NCBI GenBank assembly: GCA_021325145.1
Contig: JAJPHR010000070.1
Coordinates: 1-64,000, forward strand
From: Verrucomicrobiota bacterium
Lineage (GTDB): Bacteria; Verrucomicrobiota; Verrucomicrobiia; Limisphaerales; Pedosphaeraceae
DNA length: 64,000 nucleotides
Reading direction: 5' to 3'
Numbering within the stretch: position 1 is the stretch's first letter; every line of letters starts with the position of its first letter. Positions 1 to 8,211 of the stretch are shown here, one piece after another. Under the pieces are notes generated by a model that saw nothing but the letters and a program-made list of their open reading frames with translations, did no database searches and was not told the DNA's origin. The position numbers and the translations under genes were made by a program.

Positions 1-165
1 AACGCCACCGAGAATTTTCATCAACGTGGACTTGCCCGCGCCGTTCTCGCCCACCAGCGCGACCACCTCCGACTGCCCGATCTGGAGACTCACTTTGTCC
101 AACGCCACCACGCCGGGAAAGCGTTTGCTAATCCCGCGCATTTCGAGCAGGGGCGGAGTAATCAT
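1..165 (-). CDS. Sugar ABC transporter ATP-binding protein (partial, N-terminus only)
   Basis: Only the first 55 codons are present; the gene runs off the left edge. The peptide begins MITPPLLEMRGISKRFPGVV and carries a perfect Walker A motif, GENGAGKST, followed by LMKILGG. This is the signature of RbsA/XylG/AraG-type ATPases, which energise import of pentoses and hexoses. It is the last readable gene of the arabinose operon and lies about 135 bases downstream of the sugar-binding protein gene, so it most likely powers uptake of the sugar that protein binds. The permease must lie further left, outside the window. Start chosen at the ATG at 165; no strong ribosome binding site is visible. Confidence 0.85.
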   Translation of the reverse strand, partial: MITPPLLEMRGISKRFPGVVALDKVSLQIGQSEVVALVGENGAGKSTLMKILGGV

Positions 166-300
166 GGTTGAGAATCCAATGAAAGGCCGGATTAGAATGC
201 CCAATGCCCAAAGAATACCCAACACTCAATTCCAAACATCCCGCCAAATGGGGTTCGGCATTTTCTTTGGAGCCTGACCATTGGTCATTCTCTTAATGAC

Positions 301-1302
301 TTATTTCCCCAACAGCTTTTTCAGCCTGGCCTGGAAATCAACCACGGAATCTTTCTTGATGCTCAAGGTGGGGATGATCTGTCTGCCGCCGGCCAGCGTG
401 CTCTTGTCCCCCCGCACGTACGCGGCCATGCGCACAATCGCCTGCTTGCCGAACTCATAAGGCTGCTGCACCACGGTCCCGTAAATGTCGCCGGCAGCCA
501 CGCCCGCCAGGGTTTCATCGTTCTCGTCAAAACAAACGATCCTGGTCTTGCCGGTCTTGCCGGCGCTTTTCACCGCGTTCAGGATCGCCGGGCCGTTATA
601 ACTCCAAAGGCCCACCAGACAGGCGACATCGGGATATTTTACCAGCGTGTCCTCGGCATTGCGCTGCGCGCGGGTGGGATCGGCTTCGTCCGTGCGCACA
701 TCGATGATTTCGATTTTCGATCCCTGGAGTTCCTGTTTGATGCCGGCGTAACGGTCCTTGGCATTCTGGGCATCGAGCGTGCCAACGAAGAGCATGATCC
801 TGCCGCCGTCGGGCAGGGCTTCCTTGATGAGTTTGCCGGCTTCGATGCCGGCCGCCGTGTTGTCCGTGCCGATGTAGCAAACCCGTTTGCTGGCCGGGGC
901 GTCGCTGTCCTGGGTGACCAGGAGCGCCTGGCTGGCGATCTTATCCAGCAGGGTGGTCTGATTGGCGGGATCGATGGGACTGACCGCGATGCCGTCCACG
1001 CCCTTGGCGAGCAGGTCATCGAGGACTTGTTGCTGTTCGGCCACTGCGCCGCTCGAAGGGATGCGGAAATCCACCTCGACGTCGCCGAGTTGCTTTTGTG
1101 CATCCATGCAACCGGCGCGGGCGATGGTCCAGAAAGTTGCCGCGTTGTTCGAAACAAAGGCGAGCTTGAGTTTCCTTTTGGGCGCGGCGCTGGAATCCGC
1201 GGAGGATGTTCCGGCGCTTCCGGCGTCCTTGTTGCCGCAGGCCGGCAGGAGGCAGGCAAGGCAGAATGCAACGAGCAGGTTTCGAAATTGGTTCATTTTC
1301 AT
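301..1302 (-). CDS. Periplasmic sugar-binding lipoprotein of an ABC importer
   Basis: This 333-residue protein has a lipoprotein signal with a cysteine at about residue 22 (CLLPAC), then a Ser/Ala-rich linker and a type I periplasmic-binding fold of the ribose/xylose class. Supporting segments are LKLAFVSNNAATFW near the start of the mature domain, DGIAVSPIDP and PDVACLVGLW. It should be tethered outside the cytoplasmic membrane and deliver a pentose, probably L-arabinose, to the ATPase/permease encoded downstream. It sits directly behind the epimerase gene araD (24-base gap) and is co-oriented with it. The substrate is inferred from the operon, not from binding-site residues. Confidence 0.85.
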   Translation of the reverse strand: MKMNQFRNLLVAFCLACLLPACGNKDAGSAGTSSADSSAAPKRKLKLAFVSNNAATFWTIARAGCMDAQKQLGDVEVDFRIPSSGAVAEQQQVLDDLLAKGVDGIAVSPIDPANQTTLLDKIASQALLVTQDSDAPASKRVCYIGTDNTAAGIEAGKLIKEALPDGGRIMLFVGTLDAQNAKDRYAGIKQELQGSKIEIIDVRTDEADPTRAQRNAEDTLVKYPDVACLVGLWSYNGPAILNAVKSAGKTGKTRIVCFDENDETLAGVAAGDIYGTVVQQPYEFGKQAIVRMAAYVRGDKSTLAGGRQIIPTLSIKKDSVVDFQARLKKLLGK

Positions 1303-1326
1303 ATGCGATTGATTCGAGCCATCGGG

Positions 1327-2019
1327 CTATATCTGTCCGTAATACGCTTTTGGGCCGTGTTTGCGAAGAAAATGTTTGTCGCGCAACACGGATTGCATGG
1401 GCCGGACGCTCGGATTAATCCGAAGCGTTTCACTGGCCAGCCGCGCCACGAACTCAAGCACGGCGGCATTATGCACAGCATCGTTCACGTCTTTTCCCCA
1501 CGTGAACGGCCCGTGGCTGGCAACGAGCACCGCAGAATGTTTGCGCGGCTCGAGGCCGCGGAACCGCTCCACAATAACTTTGCCCGTGTTGACTTCGTAA
1601 TCCGACTTGATTTCCCGCGAGGTAAGCCGGCGGGTGCAAGGAACATCACCATGCCAGTAATCCGCCTGCGTCGTCCCGTAGGAGGGAACGCCCTTGCACG
1701 CCTGCGCCCAGGCTGTGGCGTAAAGACTGTGCGTGTGCACGACGCCGCCGATGTGCTTGAAAGCACGGTAAAGCACGAGGTGCGTCGCGGTATCGGAACT
1801 GGGCTTCAGCCGGCCTTCCACAACGTCGCCGGTCTCGAGCGAAACGATGACCATGTGTTCCGGCTTCATATCATCGTACGGAACGCCGGAAGGTTTGATG
1901 GCCACCAGTCCGCGCGCGCGGTCAATGCCGCTGGCATTGCCCCAGGTTTGGATGACCAGGCCTTCCTTGACGAGGTCGAGGTTGGCCTTGCAGACGCTGC
2001 GTTTTAATTGTTCAAGCAT
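1327..2019 (-). CDS. araD: L-ribulose-5-phosphate 4-epimerase
   Basis: A class II aldolase/epimerase fold protein of 230 residues, the normal AraD length. It converts L-ribulose 5-phosphate to D-xylulose 5-phosphate, the last arabinose-specific step before the pentose phosphate pathway. Visible signatures are TWGNASGID near residue 25, KPSGVPYDD at about 42, and the zinc-binding histidines of VVHTHSLYATAWAQ (His95, His97) with a third at about His169 (VASHGPF). It lies between the secreted arabinofuranosidase gene and the sugar-binding lipoprotein gene on the same strand. A 150-base gap containing a hairpin repeat separates it from the upstream gene. Confidence 0.95.
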   Translation of the reverse strand: MLEQLKRSVCKANLDLVKEGLVIQTWGNASGIDRARGLVAIKPSGVPYDDMKPEHMVIVSLETGDVVEGRLKPSSDTATHLVLYRAFKHIGGVVHTHSLYATAWAQACKGVPSYGTTQADYWHGDVPCTRRLTSREIKSDYEVNTGKVIVERFRGLEPRKHSAVLVASHGPFTWGKDVNDAVHNAAVLEFVARLASETLRINPSVRPMQSVLRDKHFLRKHGPKAYYGQI

Positions 2020-2100
2020 GGGAAATTATGAAGGACGCGCAAATTGGCCCCAATGGAGCGCATGATCGGCGTGGTAAAATCCGAGCGCATCGCGCGGGCA

Positions 2101-2131
2101 AGCGCGCTGCGGGTCACAGACCCGCGCTCCG
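2101..2131. repeat. Palindromic intergenic repeat (GCGGGTC...GACCCGC)
   Basis: A short inverted repeat, GCGGGTC-ACA-GACCCGC, sits between the arabinofuranosidase and araD genes. It resembles other REP-like palindromes in this window. As RNA it would form a strong hairpin inside the operon transcript and might stabilise or separate mRNA segments. There is no U-tract, so a terminator role is not supported. Confidence 0.5.
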
Positions 2132-2171
2132 TTACGGATGTTGCATACATGCGCGCTTGAACTGCCCATGG

Positions 2172-3728
2172 CTATTTTAGTTCCAGCACGACCACGGATT
2201 TAGGCGGCAGTTTGGCGGTGAAGCCATTCGCGGCGATCCGGGCTTCATTGAACGGCTCCGGCTTGACTGCGTCCGCGTGGTCGAACGTGTTATGCGCGTT
2301 CATCTCGGCCGCCGTGAGCACGCGCCCGGAAACGGTTTTGGCCGAGACGCCTTGAATCTGGCCATTGATAATCGCGGGGCAGGTTGGGTTTAGGTTGCAA
2401 AGCGTCAAGTGAATCGTTTCCGACTTGTCGCTCGACGCGGAAACGCTCAGGCCGGGAATTTTTTGATCGCGCAACACATAGTCTTCACACTTCAGTTCGG
2501 ACGGCAGCAGGGTCGCATCCTGGTGCACGGAGTACATTTGGAAAACGTGGTAGGTGGGAGTGACGACCATCTTCTCCTTGTCGGTAAGAAGCATGGCTTG
2601 GAGAACGTTGATGGCCTGCGCGATGTTGGCCATCTTCACGCGATCGCAATGCTGGTTGAAGAGGTTCAGCGTCACGCCCGCGACGAGGGCGTCTCGCAAG
2701 GTGTTCTGTTGGTAAAGAAAGCCCGGGTTCGTGCCCGGTTCGACGTCATACCAAACGCCCCATTCGTCCACCATCAAGCCGACCCGCTTTTCGGGATCGG
2801 TCTTGTCCATGATGGCGGAATGGCGTTCCAACAGCGTTTCCATTCCGAGCGCGCTCTTGAGTGTGGCCTGCCAATCCGCCTCGCCGAATTGCGTTGCTGA
2901 ACCTTTGCGGCTCCAGTTGCCACTTGGAATTGTGTAGTAATGGAGTGAAAGCCCGTTCATCTGCCGGCCCGCGGCGCTCATCAAAACTTCCGTCCAGCGG
3001 TAATTCGAATCGTTGGGGCCGCAGGCGATGCGAAAGAGCCGGTTGTTTCCGTAATTTTTCAGGAACGTGTTATAGCGGCGGTAATTGTCCGCGTAGAATT
3101 CGGGCGTCATGTTGCCGCCGCAACCCCAGCTTTCGTTGCCCACGCCGAAGTATTTTATCTTCCACGGATCCTTGCGGCCATTGGCGCGGCGCAAGTTGGC
3201 CATGGGTGAGTCGGAATCGCCGGTCATATACTCGACCCATTCCATCATCTCCTGCACGGAGCCGCTGCCGAGATTGCCGCAGATGTACGGCTCGCAGCCA
3301 ACCTGCTCGCAGAGATCGAGAAATTCGTGCGTGCCGAAATGATTGTTCTCCACCACGCCGCCCCAGTGGGAGTTGTAAATCGAAGGGCGTTTTTCGCGCG
3401 GGCCGATGCCGTCCTTCCAGTGATACTCATCCGCGAAACAACCGCCGGGCCAGCGCAGGACCGGCACCTTGAGCGCCTTGAGTGCGGCGACCGTGTCGTT
3501 GCGAATGCCGCGGGTGTTGGGGATCGGGCTGTCTGGTTCGACCCAAATGCCTTCGTAAATGCAACGGCCCAGATGCTCTGAAAATTGCCCATAAATCATC
3601 CGGCTGATGGTGCTGCCTTTCTGGTCGGCATGAATCACGAGCGAATTGGTGGTGATGGTCTGGGCAAAGGCCGAAGTGGCGAACAGGCCCGCGAGCAGAA
3701 TTGTTACTCCCCTTTTTGATTTCATCAT
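2172..3728 (-). CDS. Secreted alpha-L-arabinofuranosidase, family GH51
   Basis: The mature domain matches GH51: MIYGQFSEHLGRCIYEGIW near residue 45, RWPGGCFADEYHWKDGIGP at about 92, the acid/base glutamate in GVGNESWG (Glu199) and the nucleophile in VDEWGVWYD (Glu322). It releases arabinose from arabinan or arabinoxylan. The start was set at the ATG at 3728, because residues MMKSKRGVTILLAGLFATSA then form a clean signal peptide; a longer reading would put 21 hydrophilic residues in front. That ATG overlaps the TGA of araB (shared bases 3725-3727), so translation is probably coupled. Many GH51 enzymes are cytosolic, so the signal peptide here is notable. Length 518 residues, normal for the family. 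Confidence 0.93.
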   Translation of the reverse strand: MMKSKRGVTILLAGLFATSAFAQTITTNSLVIHADQKGSTISRMIYGQFSEHLGRCIYEGIWVEPDSPIPNTRGIRNDTVAALKALKVPVLRWPGGCFADEYHWKDGIGPREKRPSIYNSHWGGVVENNHFGTHEFLDLCEQVGCEPYICGNLGSGSVQEMMEWVEYMTGDSDSPMANLRRANGRKDPWKIKYFGVGNESWGCGGNMTPEFYADNYRRYNTFLKNYGNNRLFRIACGPNDSNYRWTEVLMSAAGRQMNGLSLHYYTIPSGNWSRKGSATQFGEADWQATLKSALGMETLLERHSAIMDKTDPEKRVGLMVDEWGVWYDVEPGTNPGFLYQQNTLRDALVAGVTLNLFNQHCDRVKMANIAQAINVLQAMLLTDKEKMVVTPTYHVFQMYSVHQDATLLPSELKCEDYVLRDQKIPGLSVSASSDKSETIHLTLCNLNPTCPAIINGQIQGVSAKTVSGRVLTAAEMNAHNTFDHADAVKPEPFNEARIAANGFTAKLPPKSVVVLELK

Positions 3729-5401
3729 TTTCTTGTGGTTTTGCGAATCTCGAGCAACTCCTTCATTATGTCGTAAAGATTGCCGCTCCATTGTTCGGTG
3801 CCGAAGGCATCGTGTAATTTTTTATAAAGCGTGTATAACTCGCGATAAACCTTGTGGCTCCTGGGATCGGGCTTGAACACGGTCGATTTCAAACCGGTCA
3901 TGGCTTTTTGCGCGGAGGCGAAATCCCGGTATGCGCCCGAGACGACCGCCCCGGCGATGGCGGCGCCGAGCGCACAGGTTTGCGCTGAGTTCGAAATTTT
4001 CATCGGCCGCCCCGTGACGTCCGCGTAAATTTGCATCACCAAAGGATTTTTCTCGGCAATGCCGCCGCAGTTTACGACTTGGCGGATTTTCACGCCGTAT
4101 TCCTCGAAACGGTTGATGATGGTCAACGCGCCAAACGCCGTGGCCTCGATCAGGGCGCGGTAAATCTCGGCCGGTTGCGTATAGAGGGTCTGGCCCACGA
4201 GCAAGCCCGTCAGACGCTGGTCCACCAGGATTGTGCGGTTGCCGTGGTTCCAATCAAGCGCGAGCAGGCCCGACTCGCCGGGCCGAAGCTTCGCCGCCGC
4301 CCTGGTCAGTGCTTCGTGCGATCCTTTGGTTGAGCCGCCGGGTTGGATGTAGTTTACGAACCAATTGAAAATATCGCCCACGGCGGACTGGCCGGCTTCC
4401 AGCCCGTAACAGCCGGGCAGCACGCTGCCATTGACGATGCCGCAAAGGCCGGGAATGTCCGCGAGTTGTTCGGTATCCGGCCAAACGGTGATGTCGCACG
4501 TGCTGGTGCCAATGATCTTCACCAGGGTGCCCGTGGCGATCCCTGCGCCAATCGCGCCGAGATGCGCGTCGAATGCGCCGACTGCCACCGGGATTCCCGC
4601 CGGCAAGCCCGTCCGTTTTGACCAGGCCGCAGTTAACCCGCCCACCGGCATATTCACGGCGTGAACGCGAGTACACAGGCGTTCGCGCAACGCTCCGAGC
4701 TTGGGGTGAAGCCGGGAAAGAAACTCGGCGTCCGGATGGCCGCCCCACGCCGGATGGTACATCGCCTTGTGTCCGGCGGCGCAAATGCCAATGGTCAAAT
4801 TGTCTGGCGCTTCCGTGCCCGTCAGGGCGGCAGGAACGTAGTCCGCCAATTCGACCCAAGAATGCGCCGCGTCGAAGACCTTGGGATTGGTTCGCAGGCA
4901 ATGCAGAATCTTGCTGAAGAACCATTCACTGGAATAAATGCCGCCGCATTTGGCAAGGTATTGTGGCCGGAGTTTGCGCGCGAGCGCGGTGATTTCCGCA
5001 GCTTCCTGAACACCGGTGTGGTCTTTCCAAAGCCAAGCCATCGCGGCTGGTTCCTTCTCGAATTGTTTCTGGAACGCCAGGGGCTGGCCGGCGCGGTCCA
5101 CCGGCAAGGGTGTGCTGCCGGTGGTATCGACGCCGATGCCCATGACTTGTTCCGGAGCAAAGCTTTTCACGGACTTGCGCGCATTGGCCAGCACCTGCTT
5201 GATTGTGACCTCGGCGCCCTTGAGGTAATCCGCCGGATGTTGCCGCGCAAGGTTCGGGTCGCGGCCCAGGATGACGCCGTCATCGCCATGCGCGTAACCC
5301 CAAATGGCGGTGGCAACTTCGCGGCCGTCGGCGATGTTGACCAGGAGTGCGCGAACGGAGTTGGTGCCGTAATCAAGGCCGATGGTGTAATGGGTGCTCA
5401 T
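3725..5401 (-). CDS. araB: Ribulokinase
   Basis: A 558-residue FGGY-family sugar kinase that phosphorylates L-ribulose. The N-terminus TIGLDYGTNSVRALLVN is the first phosphate-binding loop of the actin-like ATPase fold. GVDTTGSTPLPVD at about 92 and GAFDAHLGAIGAG in the middle are ribulokinase-type, and CGGIAEKNPLVMQIYADV followed by CALGAAIAGAVV form the C-terminal nucleotide-binding segment. It follows the isomerase gene after a 114-base repeat-bearing gap and overlaps the GH51 start. Together with the isomerase and AraD it completes the arabinose to xylulose-5-phosphate route. Confidence 0.95.
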   Translation of the reverse strand: MSTHYTIGLDYGTNSVRALLVNIADGREVATAIWGYAHGDDGVILGRDPNLARQHPADYLKGAEVTIKQVLANARKSVKSFAPEQVMGIGVDTTGSTPLPVDRAGQPLAFQKQFEKEPAAMAWLWKDHTGVQEAAEITALARKLRPQYLAKCGGIYSSEWFFSKILHCLRTNPKVFDAAHSWVELADYVPAALTGTEAPDNLTIGICAAGHKAMYHPAWGGHPDAEFLSRLHPKLGALRERLCTRVHAVNMPVGGLTAAWSKRTGLPAGIPVAVGAFDAHLGAIGAGIATGTLVKIIGTSTCDITVWPDTEQLADIPGLCGIVNGSVLPGCYGLEAGQSAVGDIFNWFVNYIQPGGSTKGSHEALTRAAAKLRPGESGLLALDWNHGNRTILVDQRLTGLLVGQTLYTQPAEIYRALIEATAFGALTIINRFEEYGVKIRQVVNCGGIAEKNPLVMQIYADVTGRPMKISNSAQTCALGAAIAGAVVSGAYRDFASAQKAMTGLKSTVFKPDPRSHKVYRELYTLYKKLHDAFGTEQWSGNLYDIMKELLEIRKTTRK

Positions 5402-5410
5402 AATTGTCCT

Positions 5411-5500
5411 CGGAGCGCAGAACTCCAGCTCTGCGCGAACATGGGAAGTATCCTCGAGCAGAGCTGAAGCTCTGCGCTTCGCCCTTGTAACTGAGGCATC
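5411..5500. repeat. Dispersed palindromic repeat, family A (two palindromes)
   Basis: This araB-isomerase spacer carries two related palindromes, GCAGAACTCCAGCTCTGC (5417-5434) and GCAGAGCTGAAGCTCTGC (5458-5475), followed by CGCTTCGCCCTTG and ACTGAGGCATCG. The same blocks recur near 22423, 28823 and 56552. It looks like a REP/MITE-type intergenic element. Confidence 0.65.
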
Positions 5501-5515
5501 GCGGTTGACGGGCGA

Positions 5516-6943
5516 CTACGCATGCAGATACACATCCCACCCCAAATACTTGCTCAAGGCTTCCTTCACGCCGGCGGCGATGCCCGTCGGGTTTATGGCG
5601 ACGTGATGCTCAAAGCCGTTCTCGCAGATGTAGCGCAGCAAGGTCTGGAAATTGCGGATTTTCACGACGCCATAACCACCGAAGGTCTTGAGCGCATCGT
5701 CCGTAATCTCGCCTTCTCCGATGTAAGCGCGAATCTGGCCGGCGAAATCGTCCGTGCTGCATCGCAGGTAGGTAAAGCCCGCGGCTTTCACGCGGCCGAC
5801 CACGGTGCCGTAGGTATTCTCGCGACCGACCGTGCCCGCGATGATTTCCTGGTAATCCATTACCGGTGAGCCTTCGCCTTTTTCGACGAACAAATCCTTG
5901 GGCAGGTTCGAGCAGTGGAAGATCACGCCTTTGTCCGGGTCCTCGCCGTAGTTGTTGTTCCAATCCACCAGCGCGCTGGGTCGGCCGCTGGCCTGGGCCA
6001 TGGCATACATGGCAACCGTGCCCATGATATCAACTTCACACGCGCTGCTCATGCCCATGTTGCTCATCATGCTCATCAGCGTGCAAGGAACGACGCCGAA
6101 GAACTCCTCCATGGCCGTCCAGCATTGGATGGCGGTGGCGTTAAGGCGCGTGTCCTTCATCCATTTGTCCACCGCGACGCCGAACTTCGCCATCTTGAGC
6201 AACGCGATCGGCGGGATGGCTTTCGCAACGACGTACTGCTGGATTTCCTGGAGCTTGGCTTCCACGGCGGCATCGGCTTCTTTCATTTTATTAACCCAGC
6301 CGAAGAGTTCAAAGAGGTCGAGCGTTTCGATGCTGATGCCGGATCGCTCGAGCAATTTTTCGCTGTAGCGCACGGTATTGAAGGCGGTGGGCCGCGCGCC
6401 GAGCGCGCCGATGCGCAGGTTCTTCAACGCCCGAATCACGCGGCAAGTAATGACAAAGTCCGCCAAATCCTGGATGAACGTCCGGCTGTCCGGCGCGTCC
6501 GTATGCAGCCGCGTCAACGAGAACGGCAGATTGTATTGCCGCAGATTATTGCAGACGGACATTTTGCCGCAAAAGCTGTCGCGCCGGTCCTTGATGGTCA
6601 TGATCGTGGGATCGTCGTTGAACGCATGTACGAGCACGGGCACGCGCAGGCCGGACCAGCGGATGGCGTTGGCGACGCCGCGTTCATCGCCGAAGTTCGG
6701 CAGGGTCACGAGCAGGCCATCGATCTGGCCCGCGTTTTCCTTGAAGAGCGCGGCGCATTTTTCCGCGTCGGACATGCTCTCGACCGCGCCAAACTTCGTG
6801 GCAGTAGTGGGGAGAATGACCACGCCAATGCCGGCTTTTTCGAGGGTCTTGAGAATTTCCTTGCGTCCTGAATCGCAGAGATGCGCGGGAAAAAAGCCGC
6901 GGTTCCCGACGATGACGCCTAATGTTATTTTTTGTGTGTTCAT
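5516..6943 (-). CDS. L-fucose/L-arabinose isomerase family protein, probable arabinose isomerase of the operon
   Basis: A 475-residue protein of the FucI/AraA-like superfamily. The N-terminus ITLGVIVGNRGFFPAHLCDS and segments such as LVTLPNFGDERGVANAIRW and GALGARPTAFNTVRYSEK are typical of the L-fucose isomerase-like family. Candidate metal ligands are the Glu in SACEVDIMG, the Asp in LVDWNNNYGED and the His in GFEHHVAINPTG. No classical AraA is present, while araB and araD are, so this enzyme is inferred to convert L-arabinose to L-ribulose. It follows the ROK regulator after only 29 bases, so the two are probably co-transcribed. A fucose or other sugar specificity cannot be excluded from sequence alone. 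Confidence 0.85.
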   Translation of the reverse strand: MNTQKITLGVIVGNRGFFPAHLCDSGRKEILKTLEKAGIGVVILPTTATKFGAVESMSDAEKCAALFKENAGQIDGLLVTLPNFGDERGVANAIRWSGLRVPVLVHAFNDDPTIMTIKDRRDSFCGKMSVCNNLRQYNLPFSLTRLHTDAPDSRTFIQDLADFVITCRVIRALKNLRIGALGARPTAFNTVRYSEKLLERSGISIETLDLFELFGWVNKMKEADAAVEAKLQEIQQYVVAKAIPPIALLKMAKFGVAVDKWMKDTRLNATAIQCWTAMEEFFGVVPCTLMSMMSNMGMSSACEVDIMGTVAMYAMAQASGRPSALVDWNNNYGEDPDKGVIFHCSNLPKDLFVEKGEGSPVMDYQEIIAGTVGRENTYGTVVGRVKAAGFTYLRCSTDDFAGQIRAYIGEGEITDDALKTFGGYGVVKIRNFQTLLRYICENGFEHHVAINPTGIAAGVKEALSKYLGWDVYLHA

Positions 6944-6972
6944 GTTTGCTGCTTGATAACGATTGAAATTAC

Positions 6973-8154
6973 TTACGGAGAATTCAACTCCGCGTCTCCG
7001 ACTGGCACTATGAAACGATCAATTCCGGCGGCGACGAGGCCCGCCTTGCGCCGACGGGGTGCGCCCTCCACTTTCACCTCGCCGAACCGCGCCCAGAGCG
7101 TTCCACGGTTGACGGCATCCTTGAGATAAGAGAGGACGGCGGGAGGCAGTTCGTTGAGCGTGCCCGTGACGACCACGCGCCGCAGGCCCAGCACATTCAA
7201 CGCGCCGGCAATCACGGAGGCGGTCGCCTCCAGCGAGCGCGCCAGCCACGGCACAACGCCGTGTTGCGCAACATGCTTTTCCAGGGCCTCCCAATTGCGC
7301 GCCATATTTCCTGAGGCCGCCGCCAGGCTTTTGACCAGCCCGCGGGTTGAAACGAGTGTTTCGAGGCAGCCGATGGCACCGCAGCCGCAAACCCGTTCAT
7401 TACCAGGCACGGGTGTGTGGCCCAATTCGCCGCCGATGGGCAAAGGATGCGCAAAGAGCCTGCCTCCCAACATCACTGCGCCGCCCACGCCTTCGCCAAA
7501 ATCGACCAGCAAAAAATCTCCGTCGGAGGGATCATTGGCGTGATGCCCCAACGCCAGGGCGCGCTCCTCTTGCAGGAGCAAAACCGGCGCGCGCCAGACC
7601 TGCCGAACCAGCGCGGGGAGCCGGGCCTTTTCGGTCCAATGCAGGTTCGGCGAGTAAAGGATTTCGCTTTTTTGCTCGTCCACCAGGCCGGGAGCGCTGA
7701 CCAGGATGCCCCAAAAAGATTTTTGTTCGATCTGCGCCGCCATCTTCTCAAGCTGCCAAACCCAATCCCCGGGAGTGCGCGGCGTCCGAAATTGCATCGG
7801 CCAGGAATCTTCGCCCGTGTCCCCGATGCCGATCGGCAAGGGCGCCAGGCTGGTTTGGGTGACGCCCAGTTGGATGCCCAGGAACCGCGCCCGGGAGCGA
7901 GTCAAACGGAGCATTCGTCCCGGACGCCCCGGCTTCGCGGCAGCGCCCTGGCTCTCACCTGGCGTTTCATTGGTGGCCGCCACCTCTTCGAACGCGCCCA
8001 GTTCCAGCAGTTCATCGACAATCTTCCCCGCGGTCGGCTGGCTCAAGCCCAACGACTTGGCGAGATCCGCCCGCGAAGCGGTCCCGAGGCGCTGAAGCTG
8101 CGTGAGCAGGGCGCGCTTGTTAAGCCGGCCCATTTGGGACGGAACGACAACCAT
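6973..8154 (-). CDS. ROK-family transcriptional repressor of the arabinose operon
   Basis: A 393-residue XylR/NagC-type regulator. An N-terminal winged helix-turn-helix (about residues 11-55, with ASRADLAKSLGLSQPTAGKI) is followed by a ROK sugar-binding domain with GGELGHTPV at 241-249 and the zinc motif CGCGAIGCLE at 256-265. Where ROK kinases have a catalytic Asp (ENDAN), this protein has QEERA, which suggests a non-catalytic sensor. It is the first gene of the operon, 29 bases ahead of the isomerase gene, so it likely represses its own transcript and is released by a sugar. A second in-frame ATG (8133) precedes the conserved GRLNKRALL and could be the real start. Confidence 0.88.
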   Translation of the reverse strand: MVVVPSQMGRLNKRALLTQLQRLGTASRADLAKSLGLSQPTAGKIVDELLELGAFEEVAATNETPGESQGAAAKPGRPGRMLRLTRSRARFLGIQLGVTQTSLAPLPIGIGDTGEDSWPMQFRTPRTPGDWVWQLEKMAAQIEQKSFWGILVSAPGLVDEQKSEILYSPNLHWTEKARLPALVRQVWRAPVLLLQEERALALGHHANDPSDGDFLLVDFGEGVGGAVMLGGRLFAHPLPIGGELGHTPVPGNERVCGCGAIGCLETLVSTRGLVKSLAAASGNMARNWEALEKHVAQHGVVPWLARSLEATASVIAGALNVLGLRRVVVTGTLNELPPAVLSYLKDAVNRGTLWARFGEVKVEGAPRRRKAGLVAAGIDRFIVPVGDAELNSP

Positions 8155-8211
8155 ACTAATAAATTAGGAAACTTTAGAAATAGAATGCCTGAATTGGCAC
8201 CGGAGTGTCAA
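8155..8211 (-). promoter_or_regulatory. Putative sigma-70 promoter and ROK operator of the arabinose operon
   Basis: Read on the minus strand, TTGACA (8206-8211) is followed after 18 bases by CATTCT (8182-8187), a plausible -35/-10 pair. Between it and the start codon is AT-rich DNA with a perfect inverted repeat, CTAAT-AA-ATTAG (8156-8167), and a CTAAAG half-site. The palindrome ends one base before the ROK start codon, well placed for autorepression. No Shine-Dalgarno sequence is visible there. Confidence 0.5.
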
